NCBI RefSeq assembly: GCF_002305895.1
Contig: NZ_CP022203.1
Span: 5,496,501-5,560,500 of the forward strand
From: Corallococcus macrosporus DSM 14697
Lineage (GTDB): Bacteria; Myxococcota; Myxococcia; Myxococcales; Myxococcaceae
Direction: 5' to 3'
DNA: 64,000 nucleotides
Part shown: positions 19,685-29,985 of the stretch, piece by piece
How the letters are laid out: each line of letters opens with the position of its first letter
How positions within the stretch are numbered: the stretch's first letter is position 1
Notes under the pieces: generated by a model
Seen by the model: the letters and a program-made list of their open reading frames with translations, nothing else
Told to the model about the DNA's origin: nothing
Databases searched by the model: none
Translations under genes and position numbers: made by a program

Positions 19685-19709
19685 GCCGGCCCCGGAGACC
19701 GGGGCCGGC
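19685..19709 (-). terminator. Terminator-like hairpin immediately upstream of valS
   Basis: Perfect 11-bp G/C stem (CCGGGGCCGGC pairing with GCCGGCCCCGG) and 3-nt loop. Read in the direction of transcription it is followed by CGTTTTCA and then the valS ATG, so it has both the stem and a short T-run of an intrinsic terminator. It may end the upstream receiver gene, attenuate valS or hide its start. Confidence 0.65.
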
Positions 19710-19740
19710 GGGAGGTCAGGAGGTTACGGTGCCAGGCGCC

Positions 19741-21022
19741 TCAGTGCTGGGTCTCTCGGTCCTTGATGAGCCGCTCGAGCTCCTCACGGATGATGGTCTC
19801 CGCGAGCTGCGGTACCACCTCCCACGCAATCTTCTCGATGACCTCGCGGGAGGCCTTGGAAAGCGCCTCGCGCAGCAGGGCCTCGCCCCCATCCGCGGCA
19901 GGCGCCGGGGCGGTCGCCGGCCGGGCCGCGACAGGCGCGGGCGTGGGCGTGGCGATGTCCAGGGAGATCTCCTCCGCGTCACCCTGGTCGGGCAGCGAGT
20001 CCTCGATGCTGATGGCCGGCTGGGCCGCGGCGGCGGGAGCGGGCGCCCCCAGGCCGAACGGATCCCTGCCCCGCGCGGCGGGCTGCGGCGCGGCCCCCGG
20101 AGGAGGCTGCGGCACGCCCGCGGGCGGACGGAACCCACCCGGCGCGGGCCCCCCGGCGGAGGCGGCACGCCCGGACGCGCCATGGCGCCCGGCCCCGGCG
20201 GCATGCCCGGACGCGGCGGCAGCCCCGCCCCAGGCCCCCCGGCGGAGGCGGCACACCCGGACGCGCCCCCGGCGGCATCCCAGGCCCCGGCGGACGCGCA
20301 CCCGGCGGCATCCCAGGCCCCGGCGGACGCGCCATGCCCGGAGGCGGCACCCCAGGCCCCGGCGGACGCGGCGCGCCCGGGGCGCCCGGAGGCGGCATGC
20401 CGGGCCCCGGCGGACGCGCCATGCCCGGAGGCGGCGCGCCCGGCGGACGCGCACCCGGCGGCGGCATGCCCGCGCCCGGCGGACGCGGCACGCCCGGCCC
20501 CGGCGGAACCCCCGGACGGGCGCCCGGCGGCGGCGCGGGACGGGCGCCCGGCGGCACGGCGCCAGCGACGGGCGCGGGCGCGGGCGCGGCGGGCGCCGGC
20601 TGCGGCGCGGCGGGGCGCACCTGCGTGGCGGCCGACGCGGGCATCGTGTTGGACTTCTGGCCGACCAGCGCCTTCACCTTGTCGAGCAGCACCTGGCTCT
20701 CGAAGGGCTTGGTGACGTGGTCATCCGCGCGGGCGGCGCGGGCGCGGTTCTCATCGAAGGCCTCGAAGGTGCCCGCCAGCAGCACCACCGGGATGCCCTG
20801 GGTGGCCGGGTCGCTCTTCAGCGCCTCGCAGACCTCGTAGCCGCTCTTGCCCGGCATCATGACGTCCGCGAGCACGACGTCCGGACGCAGCTCGCGGGAA
20901 CGGGAGATGGCGTCCAGCCCGTTGTCCACCGCGGTCACCTGAAAGTCCTCGGTCGCGAAGATCATCCCGATCACCTTGCGGATGGTGAGCGAGTCATCGG
21001 CGACCAGCAGATTCTTGGGCAT
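19741..21022 (-). CDS. Response regulator with Pro/Gly-rich linker and C-terminal helical domain (two apparent frameshifts)
   Basis: Starts as an intact receiver (NLLVADDSLTIRKVIGM, acceptor Asp in VVLADVMMPGKSG, conserved Lys in VTKPFESQ), then a low-complexity MPPPGARPPG-type linker. As written the linker frame breaks at a C6 run (20235-20240) and again at a C6 run (20149-20154); adding one base to each keeps the PPG pattern going and joins the conserved end EALLREALSKASREVIEKIA, WEVVPQLAETIIREELERL, found at the end of many deltaproteobacterial receivers. The repaired protein is 427 residues and ends at 19741. Without repair it stops at 19979 after a meaningless Arg-rich stretch. It precedes valS, and a CheW-like gene lies upstream in the same direction; a chemosensory or motility role is inference. 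Confidence 0.8.
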
Positions 21023-21138
21023 CGGTTCGGGCCTCGGGGAGCATCCACTCCCCTGAATTCGTTGGTGATTCCCGCAGCGAGGGCTGACTCGCGGCAGTCT
21101 GATAAGCGGGGCAGCTTACGAGTTGCGCTCCGCGACGA

Positions 21139-21954
21139 TCAAGAAAACATGCGCTGCAGGTCCAGGAACGCCACGGGCTCGCTCAACCCGGGAGCACGGA
21201 AGCTCCCCGCGGTGTCGTCCGGCTCGAAACGTTGCAGGACGCCGAGCACCCGCGTGGCCGTCAGCCCCACGTTCCGGCCGGCCAGCTCCGTCAGGACGAT
21301 GAAGGGCTCCGGCAGGGGCTCCGCCCCCAGGAGCGCGGGCACCGAGCAGACGGGCCACAGCACCTGGTCATGGGGGAAGATCCCGGCCACCGGTCCGCTC
21401 TGCACCGGCAGGACGCTGAAGGCCTCGCCCCGGCTGATGACCTGGGACACCAGGCCCAGCGGAACGCCGAAGAGCCCGCCCTGGGACTCGAACACGAGCG
21501 CCCGCTCCGGCGCGGCCTCCGCCCAATGCACGGGCCGGGCGGAAACGGCCGCCGCCATGGAACCCACCCGGTGTGGCAGCGCCTCCGCGATGAGCTCCAG
21601 GTACAGCCGCGACTTGTGCAGCACCGCGCCCCGGCTCAACGGGGCCAACGAATCCGCCAGCCCCGGTGGCAGCAGGAAGAAGGGCGCGCGGGCCACGTCC
21701 GCCACCTCCACCACGGAGCGCACGCGCACCGCCAGCGTGGGGCTCACGTCGAGCACCACCACCATGCCCGGCCCCTCCTCCGGAGGTCCCCCCAGGAGCG
21801 CGCAGAGGTCCTTCACCTCCAGCACACCCCGCAAGCTGCTCCCGTTGGCGCCCGGCATCGCTACTTCCATGACAGACGTCGCTTCCACGGCGTAACGGGT
21901 TTCCCCGGCCTCTACGAGAAGACAGAGCCGACGGCCGCTTTCGAAGGGGGACAC
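21139..21954 (-). CDS. CheW-like protein with two CheW domains
   Basis: 271 residues. Both halves show the CheW fold: CLLVEAGETRYAVEATSVMEV, VLEVKDLCALLGG and VVLDVSPTLAVRVRSVVEV in the first, and LVFESQGGLFGVPLGLVSQV and IVLTELAGRNVGLTATRVLGV in the second. No kinase or methyltransferase domain is present, so it would be a coupling or scaffold protein for a chemosensory array. GTG start. It lies 116 bp upstream of the receiver gene in the same direction and divergent from a diguanylate cyclase gene, a signalling cluster. Confidence 0.85.
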   Translation of the reverse strand: MSPFESGRRLCLLVEAGETRYAVEATSVMEVAMPGANGSSLRGVLEVKDLCALLGGPPEEGPGMVVVLDVSPTLAVRVRSVVEVADVARAPFFLLPPGLADSLAPLSRGAVLHKSRLYLELIAEALPHRVGSMAAAVSARPVHWAEAAPERALVFESQGGLFGVPLGLVSQVISRGEAFSVLPVQSGPVAGIFPHDQVLWPVCSVPALLGAEPLPEPFIVLTELAGRNVGLTATRVLGVLQRFEPDDTAGSFRAPGLSEPVAFLDLQRMFS

Positions 21955-22004
21955 GGGGGGCGACCCTAGCAGCCTTCCGTCCGTTGATGCTAAGCCGATG
22001 GGAG

Positions 22005-23378
22005 ATGGCCCGCATCCTCCTCGTCGACGATGAAAAGATCGCCCGCACCCTCTACGGCGACTACCTCACCGCCGTTGGGCACGCCGTCACCGCGGTGGGC
22101 ACGCTCCAGGAAGCCAGGGAAGCGCTCGCGGGCGACCGCTTCGACGCGGTGGTGACGGACCTCATCCTCCCCGGCGGCGACGGCATGGAGGTCCTGCGGC
22201 ACGTGCGGGAGCATCACCCGGGCGTGGAGGTGGTGGTCATCACCGGCCTGGAGAAGGTGGACCCCGCGGTGCGCGCCATCAAGAGCGGCGCGGCGGAGTA
22301 CCTCGTCAAGCCGGTGGCCCCGGAGGCCCTGCAACACGCGGTGCGCCGCGCCCTCACCACGCGCGACCTGATGCAGGAGAACGCGTCGCTGCGCCGCCAC
22401 GTGGCCATGCTGGAGGCGGGGCAGCGCATCGCCACCACCCTGGACCGCGAGAAGCTGGCCGCGGCCACCGCCAGCGCGCTGCAGAGCATGGCCTCCGCCA
22501 GCGCCGTGGTGCTGCTGGAGCGCGACTCCGCCTTCGCCCTGCGCCGCCACGGCACCAGCGGCCTGCCCACCGCGCTGGAGGAGCCGCTCATCGCCGAGCT
22601 CATCGGACGGCTCGCCAACGAGCGCGGGACGCGGGAGCTGGAGGGCCTGGACGCGCCCTTCCCTCGCGCGGTGTCCTTCCCCGCGCTGGAGGGGGACGCC
22701 GTGCTGGGACACGCGGTGCTCTTCTTCGGCGGCACGGGCGCGGAGTGGGCCGGCGAGACGGCCAGCTTCCTGGTGCGCAACTGGGCGCTGGCGCTGCGCA
22801 ACCTGGGCCGCTTCGCCGCGGTGGAGGACCTGGCGTACGTCGACGACCTCACCCGCCTGTTCAACACCCGCTACCTGCACCTGGTGGTGGACCGCGAGGT
22901 CCAGGACGCGCTCCAGTCCCAGCGCACCTTCAGCCTGCTCTTCCTGGACCTGGACCACTTCAAGTCCATCAACGACACGCACGGCCACCTGGTGGGCTCC
23001 AAGGTGCTGGTGGAGGCCGCGCGCGTGGTGAAGGGCTGCGTGAGAGACCACGACGTCGTCGCCCGCTACGGCGGAGACGAATACGTGGTGGTGCTGCGCA
23101 ACACCGACTCCGGCGGCGCGCTCAAGGTGGCCGAGCGCATCCGGCGCACCATGGAGACGCACAACTTCCTGGCGCGCGAGGGCCTGTCGCTCAAGCTCAC
23201 CACGTGCATCGGCGTGGCCAGCTTCCCCGAGCACGCCCAGGACAAGGCCACGCTGCTGGACCTGGCCGACCGGGCCATGTACCGCGGCAAGCGGGGCTCG
23301 CGGAACGTCGTCTACATGGCGGCCAATGACCTGGAGGCCCCACCGGCCGAGCGCCGGCAGGCCCACCCCGCGACGTGA
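22005..23378 (+). CDS. Response-regulator diguanylate cyclase (REC-GAF-GGDEF)
   Basis: Makes cyclic di-GMP under phosphorelay control. 457 residues: a receiver (RILLVDDEKIARTLYGDYL, acceptor in VVTDLILPGGDGM, Lys in YLVKPVAPE), a GAF-like middle (AGQRIATTLDREKLAAATAS) and a GGDEF domain (DDLTRLFNTRYL, LDLDHFKSINDTHGH) with active site RYGGDEYVV. An RxxD inhibitory site (RDHD) lies five residues before GGDEY, so feedback inhibition is expected. No EAL domain. The start is placed at MARILLVDDE; an ATG at 21987 is an alternative. It ends 6 bp from the convergent ferritin gene. Confidence 0.93.
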   Translation: MARILLVDDEKIARTLYGDYLTAVGHAVTAVGTLQEAREALAGDRFDAVVTDLILPGGDGMEVLRHVREHHPGVEVVVITGLEKVDPAVRAIKSGAAEYLVKPVAPEALQHAVRRALTTRDLMQENASLRRHVAMLEAGQRIATTLDREKLAAATASALQSMASASAVVLLERDSAFALRRHGTSGLPTALEEPLIAELIGRLANERGTRELEGLDAPFPRAVSFPALEGDAVLGHAVLFFGGTGAEWAGETASFLVRNWALALRNLGRFAAVEDLAYVDDLTRLFNTRYLHLVVDREVQDALQSQRTFSLLFLDLDHFKSINDTHGHLVGSKVLVEAARVVKGCVRDHDVVARYGGDEYVVVLRNTDSGGALKVAERIRRTMETHNFLAREGLSLKLTTCIGVASFPEHAQDKATLLDLADRAMYRGKRGSRNVVYMAANDLEAPPAERRQAHPAT

Positions 23379-23384
23379 CGCGGC

Positions 23385-23777
23385 CTAGCGCCGCAGGCTG
23401 CCCACCGTCAGTCGCTTCTCCGGGGTGACGTCCGCCGGAGACGGCTCCGCGCCCTCCTTGCCCACCGCCTCCACGGCCTCGTGCGAGGCGCCCGAGGTGA
23501 TGAGCCGGTACTTCTCCACGGCCTCCTTCGCGTGCGCGGCCTGCTCCGGGTCCAACCGGGCGATGAGCTCCCAGAAGAGGGCCGCGTGCTCGCGCTCCTC
23601 GTCCATGACGTGCTGGAGGATGGCCTTGGCGTCCTCGTTGTCCGTCGCGTCGATGTGGGCGGCGTAGAGGTTGATGGCGTCCAGCTCCGCCTCGATGTTG
23701 AGCCGGATGGAGCGGGCCAACTCCGTGTCCGTCATCTTGCGGGGAACCAACGAGTGGAACGGGTTGGTCTGCGGCAT
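23385..23777 (-). CDS. encC: Encapsulin-cargo ferritin-like protein (EncC/EncB type)
   Basis: A 130-residue ferritin-like helical protein (ARSIRLNIEAELDAINLYAA, metal ligands in DEEREHAALF) that ends in PEKRLTVGSLRR. LTVGSLRR is the targeting peptide that M. xanthus cargo proteins EncB, EncC and EncD use to enter the EncA encapsulin shell, where they oxidise and store iron. Size fits EncC best. From memory, M. xanthus encC and the orphan groEL2 are close neighbours, matching the groEL three genes on here. The start MPQTNPFHSL has GGGAGGG upstream; a longer frame is not family-like. No encapsulin shell gene is in the window, so the cargo is unlinked from its shell, as in M. xanthus. Confidence 0.88.
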   Translation of the reverse strand: MPQTNPFHSLVPRKMTDTELARSIRLNIEAELDAINLYAAHIDATDNEDAKAILQHVMDEEREHAALFWELIARLDPEQAAHAKEAVEKYRLITSGASHEAVEAVGKEGAEPSPADVTPEKRLTVGSLRR

Positions 23778-23927
23778 GGAGGCCCTCCCGAGGCCGGTGA
23801 CGCGATATCCGGTTTTCCCGGACGGCGTGAGGCGAACGCGGCCAGCATCCGCGCCGGGAAGGTCCGGGTCAACGGATTCCCTCCAGGTGCGTTGCGTACA
23901 AGCGGTTGCCTCCGCCATGCTCGCCAC

Positions 23928-25445
23928 ATGGAAACACCCGCGCCGCTCGCCCAACTGCTCCAGGCCGTGGAGGCAGGGGACCTGACGGCCGCGCGAACAG
24001 CGGCGGCGGCACTGCAACGTGCGGGGGCACACGCGTCACAGCTCGCGGCGGAGGTGCTGCACGAGCTGCGGCAGCCGCTGCTCGGCGTGAAGGCGTATGC
24101 CCAGCTCCTGGCGGAGGATGGCGCCGCCCCCGGGCCGCTGCGCCTGCTGCTGTCGCAGGTGGAGCGGATGGAGCAGATCGTCTCCGACTTCATCCGCCTG
24201 TCGAGCGAGCGGCCGGCCTCGCAGCAGCGCCTCTCCCTGGCCGCCCCCATCTGGGCGGCGGCGAAGCACTTCAGCATCAACCCGGACTCCTCGCGCATCT
24301 CCCTGGAGGTGGAGGCCCCGGAGGACATCACCATCCAGGGCAACGCGCGGCTCATCGAGCAGCTCACCCTGAACCTGCTCAACAACGCGCGAGACGCCAT
24401 GTCGGGGCGCGGCCGGGTGAAGGTGGTGCTCACCACCGAGGGCGCCTCCCCTGCCCTCTACGTGGCGGACTGGGGCCCCGGCATCCCCGAGGAGCTGCGC
24501 GCGCGCATCTTCGAGCCCTACGTCACCGCCAACAAGCGCGGCACCGGCCTGGGCCTGTCGGTGTGTCAGCGCATCGCCCGTGAGCACCACGCGCGGCTCG
24601 AGCTGGCCCCGCCGAGCGTCCTCCGCGACGTCCCGCCCCCCGCCACCGTGTTCCGGGTGCTCTTCCCCGCCACGGACGCGCCGCCCGCGCAGAAGCAGCG
24701 GCTGCTGGTGGTGGATGACGAAATCATCATCCGCATGGTCTTCCGGGACCTGATGGGCAAGGAGTGCGAGGTCATCGAGGCGGCCAGCGCCGAGGAGGCC
24801 CTGGACCTGCTGCACCAGGCCCCGGTGGACCTCATCGTCACCGACAAGAACCTGCCCGGGATGTCCGGCCTGGAGCTGGCGCAGCAGGCGCGGCGGCTGC
24901 ACACGGGCTCGCGCGTCATCCTGATGACGGGCTACCCCTCGCTGGTGACGACGCAGCAGGCGCTGGAGCTGGGCGTGGTGGACTACCTGCTCAAGCCCTT
25001 CGACGACATCCGCGAGGTGCGCGGCCTGCTGCGCTCCACGCTGGCCCGGCGGCCCGCGCCCGCGCCGCTGGAGACGGACCCCGCGATGCGCCGGGTGGAC
25101 GTGCTGGAGGACAACCCGGCGGCGGCGGCGCAAATCACCCACGCCCTGACCCTGGTGGGGCTGGAGGCGCGCATCCTGACGACGACGGAGCTGGCCGCGC
25201 TGGCGCCGCCCGCGGGCGTGGTGGTGAGCTGGGACTTCTCGCCCGCCTATGGCCGCAAGGCGCTGGAGCTGGGCAAGGCGCTGGCCCAGGGCGCGCCCTT
25301 CGTCGTGCTGGCCGAGCACCTCACGATGGAGACGGCGCTGGAGTCCCTGCGCGCGGGCGCCGCGGCGTGCCTGCCCAAGTTGATGTCCGATGCCACGGCG
25401 CTCAGCCGCGAGCTGAACCGCGCCTTCAAACGAGAGGCCCCATGA
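23928..25445 (+). CDS. Hybrid histidine kinase with C-terminal receiver and pseudo-receiver
   Basis: 505 residues, soluble. No sensor domain beyond about 30 N-terminal residues; the kinase begins with the H-box AAEVLHELRQPLLGVKAYAQ, then HATPase motifs (NLLNNARDAM, DWGPGIPEEL, GTGLGLSV). Next comes a receiver (LLVVDDEIIIRMVF, acceptor Asp in VTDKNLPGMSG, Lys in LLKPFDD). The last 120 residues look like a second receiver that has lost its Asp pocket (DVLEDNPAAAAQITHAL, VVVSWDFSPAYG). The ATG follows CTCGCCAC with no clear ribosome-binding site. Its stop overlaps the next lipoprotein gene by ATGA, so the two are co-translated. Confidence 0.9.
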   Translation: METPAPLAQLLQAVEAGDLTAARTAAAALQRAGAHASQLAAEVLHELRQPLLGVKAYAQLLAEDGAAPGPLRLLLSQVERMEQIVSDFIRLSSERPASQQRLSLAAPIWAAAKHFSINPDSSRISLEVEAPEDITIQGNARLIEQLTLNLLNNARDAMSGRGRVKVVLTTEGASPALYVADWGPGIPEELRARIFEPYVTANKRGTGLGLSVCQRIAREHHARLELAPPSVLRDVPPPATVFRVLFPATDAPPAQKQRLLVVDDEIIIRMVFRDLMGKECEVIEAASAEEALDLLHQAPVDLIVTDKNLPGMSGLELAQQARRLHTGSRVILMTGYPSLVTTQQALELGVVDYLLKPFDDIREVRGLLRSTLARRPAPAPLETDPAMRRVDVLEDNPAAAAQITHALTLVGLEARILTTTELAALAPPAGVVVSWDFSPAYGRKALELGKALAQGAPFVVLAEHLTMETALESLRAGAAACLPKLMSDATALSRELNRAFKREAP

Positions 25446-26527
25446 GACTCGCGCTCCTGTCCGTCCTGCTGCTGGGTGTTGCTTGCTCCTCCGACAAGCC
25501 TCCAACGCAGGACCGGCGGGACGCGGGCACGGGCACCGAGGACGCGGGCAGCGAGGACGCGGGCAGCGGTGACGCGGGCTGTGAGCCGTTGGCTCCGGGC
25601 CTGGGGACGCCGCTGCTCACCGGCTTGAACACGCCCCGCCGGCTCGCGGTGGACGGCGCGGACCTCTACATCGTGGAGTCCCACTCGCTGAATCCCCAGC
25701 AGCCGCAGCCGGGGCCCGGTCGGCTCCTCCAACTGCCACGTGCGGGCGGTGACGCGGTGCCCGTGGCCACGGGCTTCCGGGCGCCGGACGCCCTCGCCGT
25801 CACCCCGGACGCCCTCTACGTGCTCGACCTGGACGGGCTGTGGCGGGTGGACAAGGCCACGGGCGAGAAGGACGCGCGGCCGCTCGACGCCACGGTGAAC
25901 AACGTCACCATCGGCGGCACGGAGGTCCTGCCCGCGCGGCTGGGCGACCGGGACGTGCTCGTCATCGCGACGGCGCACCGCCGGCTGGTGCGCGTGGAGG
26001 CCTCGGGCGGCAACCGCCAGGAGCTCTACGCGGGCACGGGCTACACCCAGGTGCGAGGGGCGCGGGTGGTGGGCCAGGACGTCTGGTTCCTGGTCGCCGC
26101 GAGCGAGACGCCCGGCCTCTACAGCGTGCCCTTGGATGGCAGCGCCCCGGCGACGCTGCGCGACGGCAGCATCACCGCGGGCACCTCGCTGGAGGTGACG
26201 CCCACGCACTTCCTCGTCACCGAGGGAGGCGGCGGCAACGGCCGCGTGCTGCGCCTGCCCCGTGAAGGCGGCGCGGCGGAGGTCGTTGCCACGGACCTCC
26301 AGGGGCCCGCCTTCCCCGTGGAGCTGCACGGGACGCTCTACTTCAAGGACGTCAGCACGGGCGGCGCGGACTTCCTGCGCCGCGTGAGCGTCTGCTCGGC
26401 CGGTGGCGCCGTCGAGAGTGTGGGCCCGGAGGGCGTGGGCCCCGGCGGGCTGGTGGTGGACGGCGACACGCTGCTCTACACGTCCCAGGAGAGCGGCACC
26501 GGCGGCGTCGTGGGCCGCGTGCCCTGA
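25442..26527 (+). CDS. Beta-propeller-like lipoprotein
   Basis: 361 residues, signal peptide MRLALLSVLLLGVAC with lipobox. A repetitive Asp/Ala/Gly linker (DAGTGTEDAGSEDAGSGDAG) tethers a domain built of repeated units like TPRRLAVDGADLYIVES, ALAVTPDALYVLDLDGLWRVD and LEVTPTHFLVTEG, the pattern of NHL/SMP-type beta-propellers. Likely surface or periplasmic; ligand unknown. Coupled by a 4-nt overlap to the hybrid kinase, so it could be the kinase's sensory partner, which is inference. Confidence 0.85.
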   Translation: MRLALLSVLLLGVACSSDKPPTQDRRDAGTGTEDAGSEDAGSGDAGCEPLAPGLGTPLLTGLNTPRRLAVDGADLYIVESHSLNPQQPQPGPGRLLQLPRAGGDAVPVATGFRAPDALAVTPDALYVLDLDGLWRVDKATGEKDARPLDATVNNVTIGGTEVLPARLGDRDVLVIATAHRRLVRVEASGGNRQELYAGTGYTQVRGARVVGQDVWFLVAASETPGLYSVPLDGSAPATLRDGSITAGTSLEVTPTHFLVTEGGGGNGRVLRLPREGGAAEVVATDLQGPAFPVELHGTLYFKDVSTGGADFLRRVSVCSAGGAVESVGPEGVGPGGLVVDGDTLLYTSQESGTGGVVGRVP

Positions 26528-26561
26528 GCGCTCCCTCTCACGACGAACCGCTGAAACGACA

Positions 26562-26599
26562 ACGGCCCCGGCGCCTCGCGATGAGGCATCCGGGGCCGT
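26562..26599. terminator. Bidirectional terminator between lipoprotein gene and groEL
   Basis: Outer 10-bp stem ACGGCCCCGG / CCGGGGCCGT with an inner GCCTC/GAGGC helix, between convergent stops. Confidence 0.7.
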
Positions 26600-26656
26600 C
26601 CGCTACCGAGGCTCAGGCGGCCCGGGACTCAAGCGTCCCGGCCCGCCCGAAGCGGC

Positions 26657-28297
<1,641 letters not shown>

Positions 28298-28346
28298 CGC
28301 AACCTCCTGAATTCACTGGGGGATTTTACTGGTACGACACGGGCCG

Positions 28347-28373
28347 TTAGCACTCGGCCATGGCGAGCGCCAA
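28347..28373 (-). promoter_or_regulatory. CIRCE element (HrcA operator) of groEL
   Basis: TTAGCACTC, nine bases, then GAGCGCCAA. The left arm matches the CIRCE consensus TTAGCACTC-N9-GAGTGCTAA exactly and the right arm in seven of nine positions, with exact N9 spacing, about 50 bp upstream of groEL. Confidence 0.88.
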
Positions 28374-28465
28374 CATAAGGGCCGGGCAAACGATGTCAAC
28401 CAGGAAGGGTGGCCGTGTAGGCGAGCGGACGGCCCGGGGCACCCTGGCGGGCGGGGCGCCGTGGG

Positions 28466-28822
28466 CTATTGCGCGAAGCGGACCAGGGTGAGGAGCTGGC
28501 CCATGTCCAGGGGCTTGTGGAGCGTCAGCGCCACGCCCTTGCGCAGGCCGCGGTCCGTCACGGAGCCGTCCTCGCTGCCCGTCATCAGCAGCACCGGGAC
28601 GCTCTGGAAGCGGGGGTCCGCCTTGAGCAGCTCCGTGAACTGGATGCCGTCCATATGGGGCATCACGTAGTCGGTGATGACCATGCTGACCTGGTTGCGC
28701 TCCAGCACGTCGAGCGCCTGGAGCGCGTCCGACGCCGAGTAGACCGTGAACCCATGCATCTCCAAGAAGCGAGAGAGCATCGTGCAGAGTTCGAGATCGT
28801 CATCGACGACAAGGATGTTCAC
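28466..28822 (-). CDS. Single-domain response regulator
   Basis: 118 residues, receiver only: NILVVDDDLELCTMLSRFL, acceptor Asp in MVITDYVMPHMDG, Thr in VLLMTGSED, Lys in LTLHKPLDMGQ. No output domain, so it acts by protein contact or as a phosphate shuttle. GTG start. It precedes groEL in the same direction, with about 90 bp and the CIRCE element between them, and is divergent from the TPR-zincin gene. Confidence 0.92.
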   Translation of the reverse strand: MNILVVDDDLELCTMLSRFLEMHGFTVYSASDALQALDVLERNQVSMVITDYVMPHMDGIQFTELLKADPRFQSVPVLLMTGSEDGSVTDRGLRKGVALTLHKPLDMGQLLTLVRFAQ

Positions 28823-28953
28823 GGGACCGAGCGCCGCACCAGGACGGGCGAGGGAACGTAACAGCCGTGCGCGGCGTTGACAACGAAGTGCGCGGCTTCA
28901 TATGTCGCGGCCCCATGGGGACGCGGACGTCGAAGCGAGCGGGGGTGGGCGGG

Positions 28954-29985
28954 ATGGAGGCGCTGGACGCCGCGGCGGTGGCCTTCGAGACGGGGGACTT
29001 CGAGGCGGCCCTGACCGCCGCCGACCGCGTCCTGGCCCAGTCCCCGGACGCGCTGGCGGCCCTGCACCTGCGCGCCGCCGCCCTGGTGGAGCTGGGGCGC
29101 CTGGAGGAAGCCGGCCGGGCCTTTGGCGCCGCGCTGAGGGTGGGCCCCGAGGACATGGAGGTGCTCCTGGGCACCGCGGACTGCCTCATCTGCCGCGCGG
29201 GCGAGGACCGGGAGGCCGTGGAGGAAGGCCTGGGCTTCTGCGCGAAGGGCAAGCGCCTGGCGCAGAAGGCCGGCGACGTGGAGCTGCTCTTCGAGTTCCT
29301 CCTCCTGGAGGGCATGGGCCTGAACCAGGTGGGAGACTGCCGCGCGGCCCTGACGAGCCTGGACGCGGCGCTGGGGCACCTGCCGCGCTCGGTGGACGCG
29401 CAGGTGGAGCGGGGCATCGCCCTGTTCGAGCTGTGCCGCTTCGACGAGGCGAAGGCCGCCTTCGACAAGGTGCTGAAGGACGCCCCGGACGAGGCGTGGG
29501 CCCATCAGTATCTGGGGCTGCTGGCGGAGCGGCGAGGCGACGAGAAGGAGGCCCAGCGCCGCTTCGCCAAGGCCCAGGCGCTGGTGCCGGCGGAGTTCTT
29601 CCCGCCGGTGGAGCTGGGCGAGGCCGAGTTCGACCGCGCGGTGGAGGCCGCGGTGCAGTCCCTGCCCCGCCACGCGAAGCAGTACCTGGACAACGTCACC
29701 ATCGCGGTGGAGGACCTGCCGGCGGACGACGACCTGCTGAGCGAGGACCCGCCCCTGTCACCGAGCATCCTCGGGGTGTTCCGGGGCCTGGCGGTGGGCG
29801 AGCGGAGCGTGACGAACGCGTTCGACCACGTGCCCGCGGCCATCGTGCTGTACCAGAAGAACCTGGAGCGCTTCGCCCGCACCCGCGAGGAGCTCATCGA
29901 GCAGATTGGCATCACCGTGATGCACGAGGTCGGTCACCTCATGGGACTGGATGAGGATGACCTGTGGCAACGGGGGCTGGACTGA
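28954..29985 (+). CDS. TPR protein with C-terminal zincin-like metallopeptidase domain
   Basis: 343 residues. The first 220 are TPR-like (AAVAFETGDFEAALTAADRVL, ALHLRAAALVELGRLEEAGRAF). The last 120 match the small zincin-like family (PF06262): LDNVTIAVEDLP, then GVFRG, and the zinc motif GITVMHEVGHLMGLDEDDL (HExxH plus downstream acidic residues). Predicted cytoplasmic, since no signal peptide is seen. Substrate unknown; TPRs probably recruit it. The start could also be at 28915. Its 3' end overlaps the convergent SDR gene by 47 bp. Confidence 0.85.
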   Translation: MEALDAAAVAFETGDFEAALTAADRVLAQSPDALAALHLRAAALVELGRLEEAGRAFGAALRVGPEDMEVLLGTADCLICRAGEDREAVEEGLGFCAKGKRLAQKAGDVELLFEFLLLEGMGLNQVGDCRAALTSLDAALGHLPRSVDAQVERGIALFELCRFDEAKAAFDKVLKDAPDEAWAHQYLGLLAERRGDEKEAQRRFAKAQALVPAEFFPPVELGEAEFDRAVEAAVQSLPRHAKQYLDNVTIAVEDLPADDDLLSEDPPLSPSILGVFRGLAVGERSVTNAFDHVPAAIVLYQKNLERFARTREELIEQIGITVMHEVGHLMGLDEDDLWQRGLD

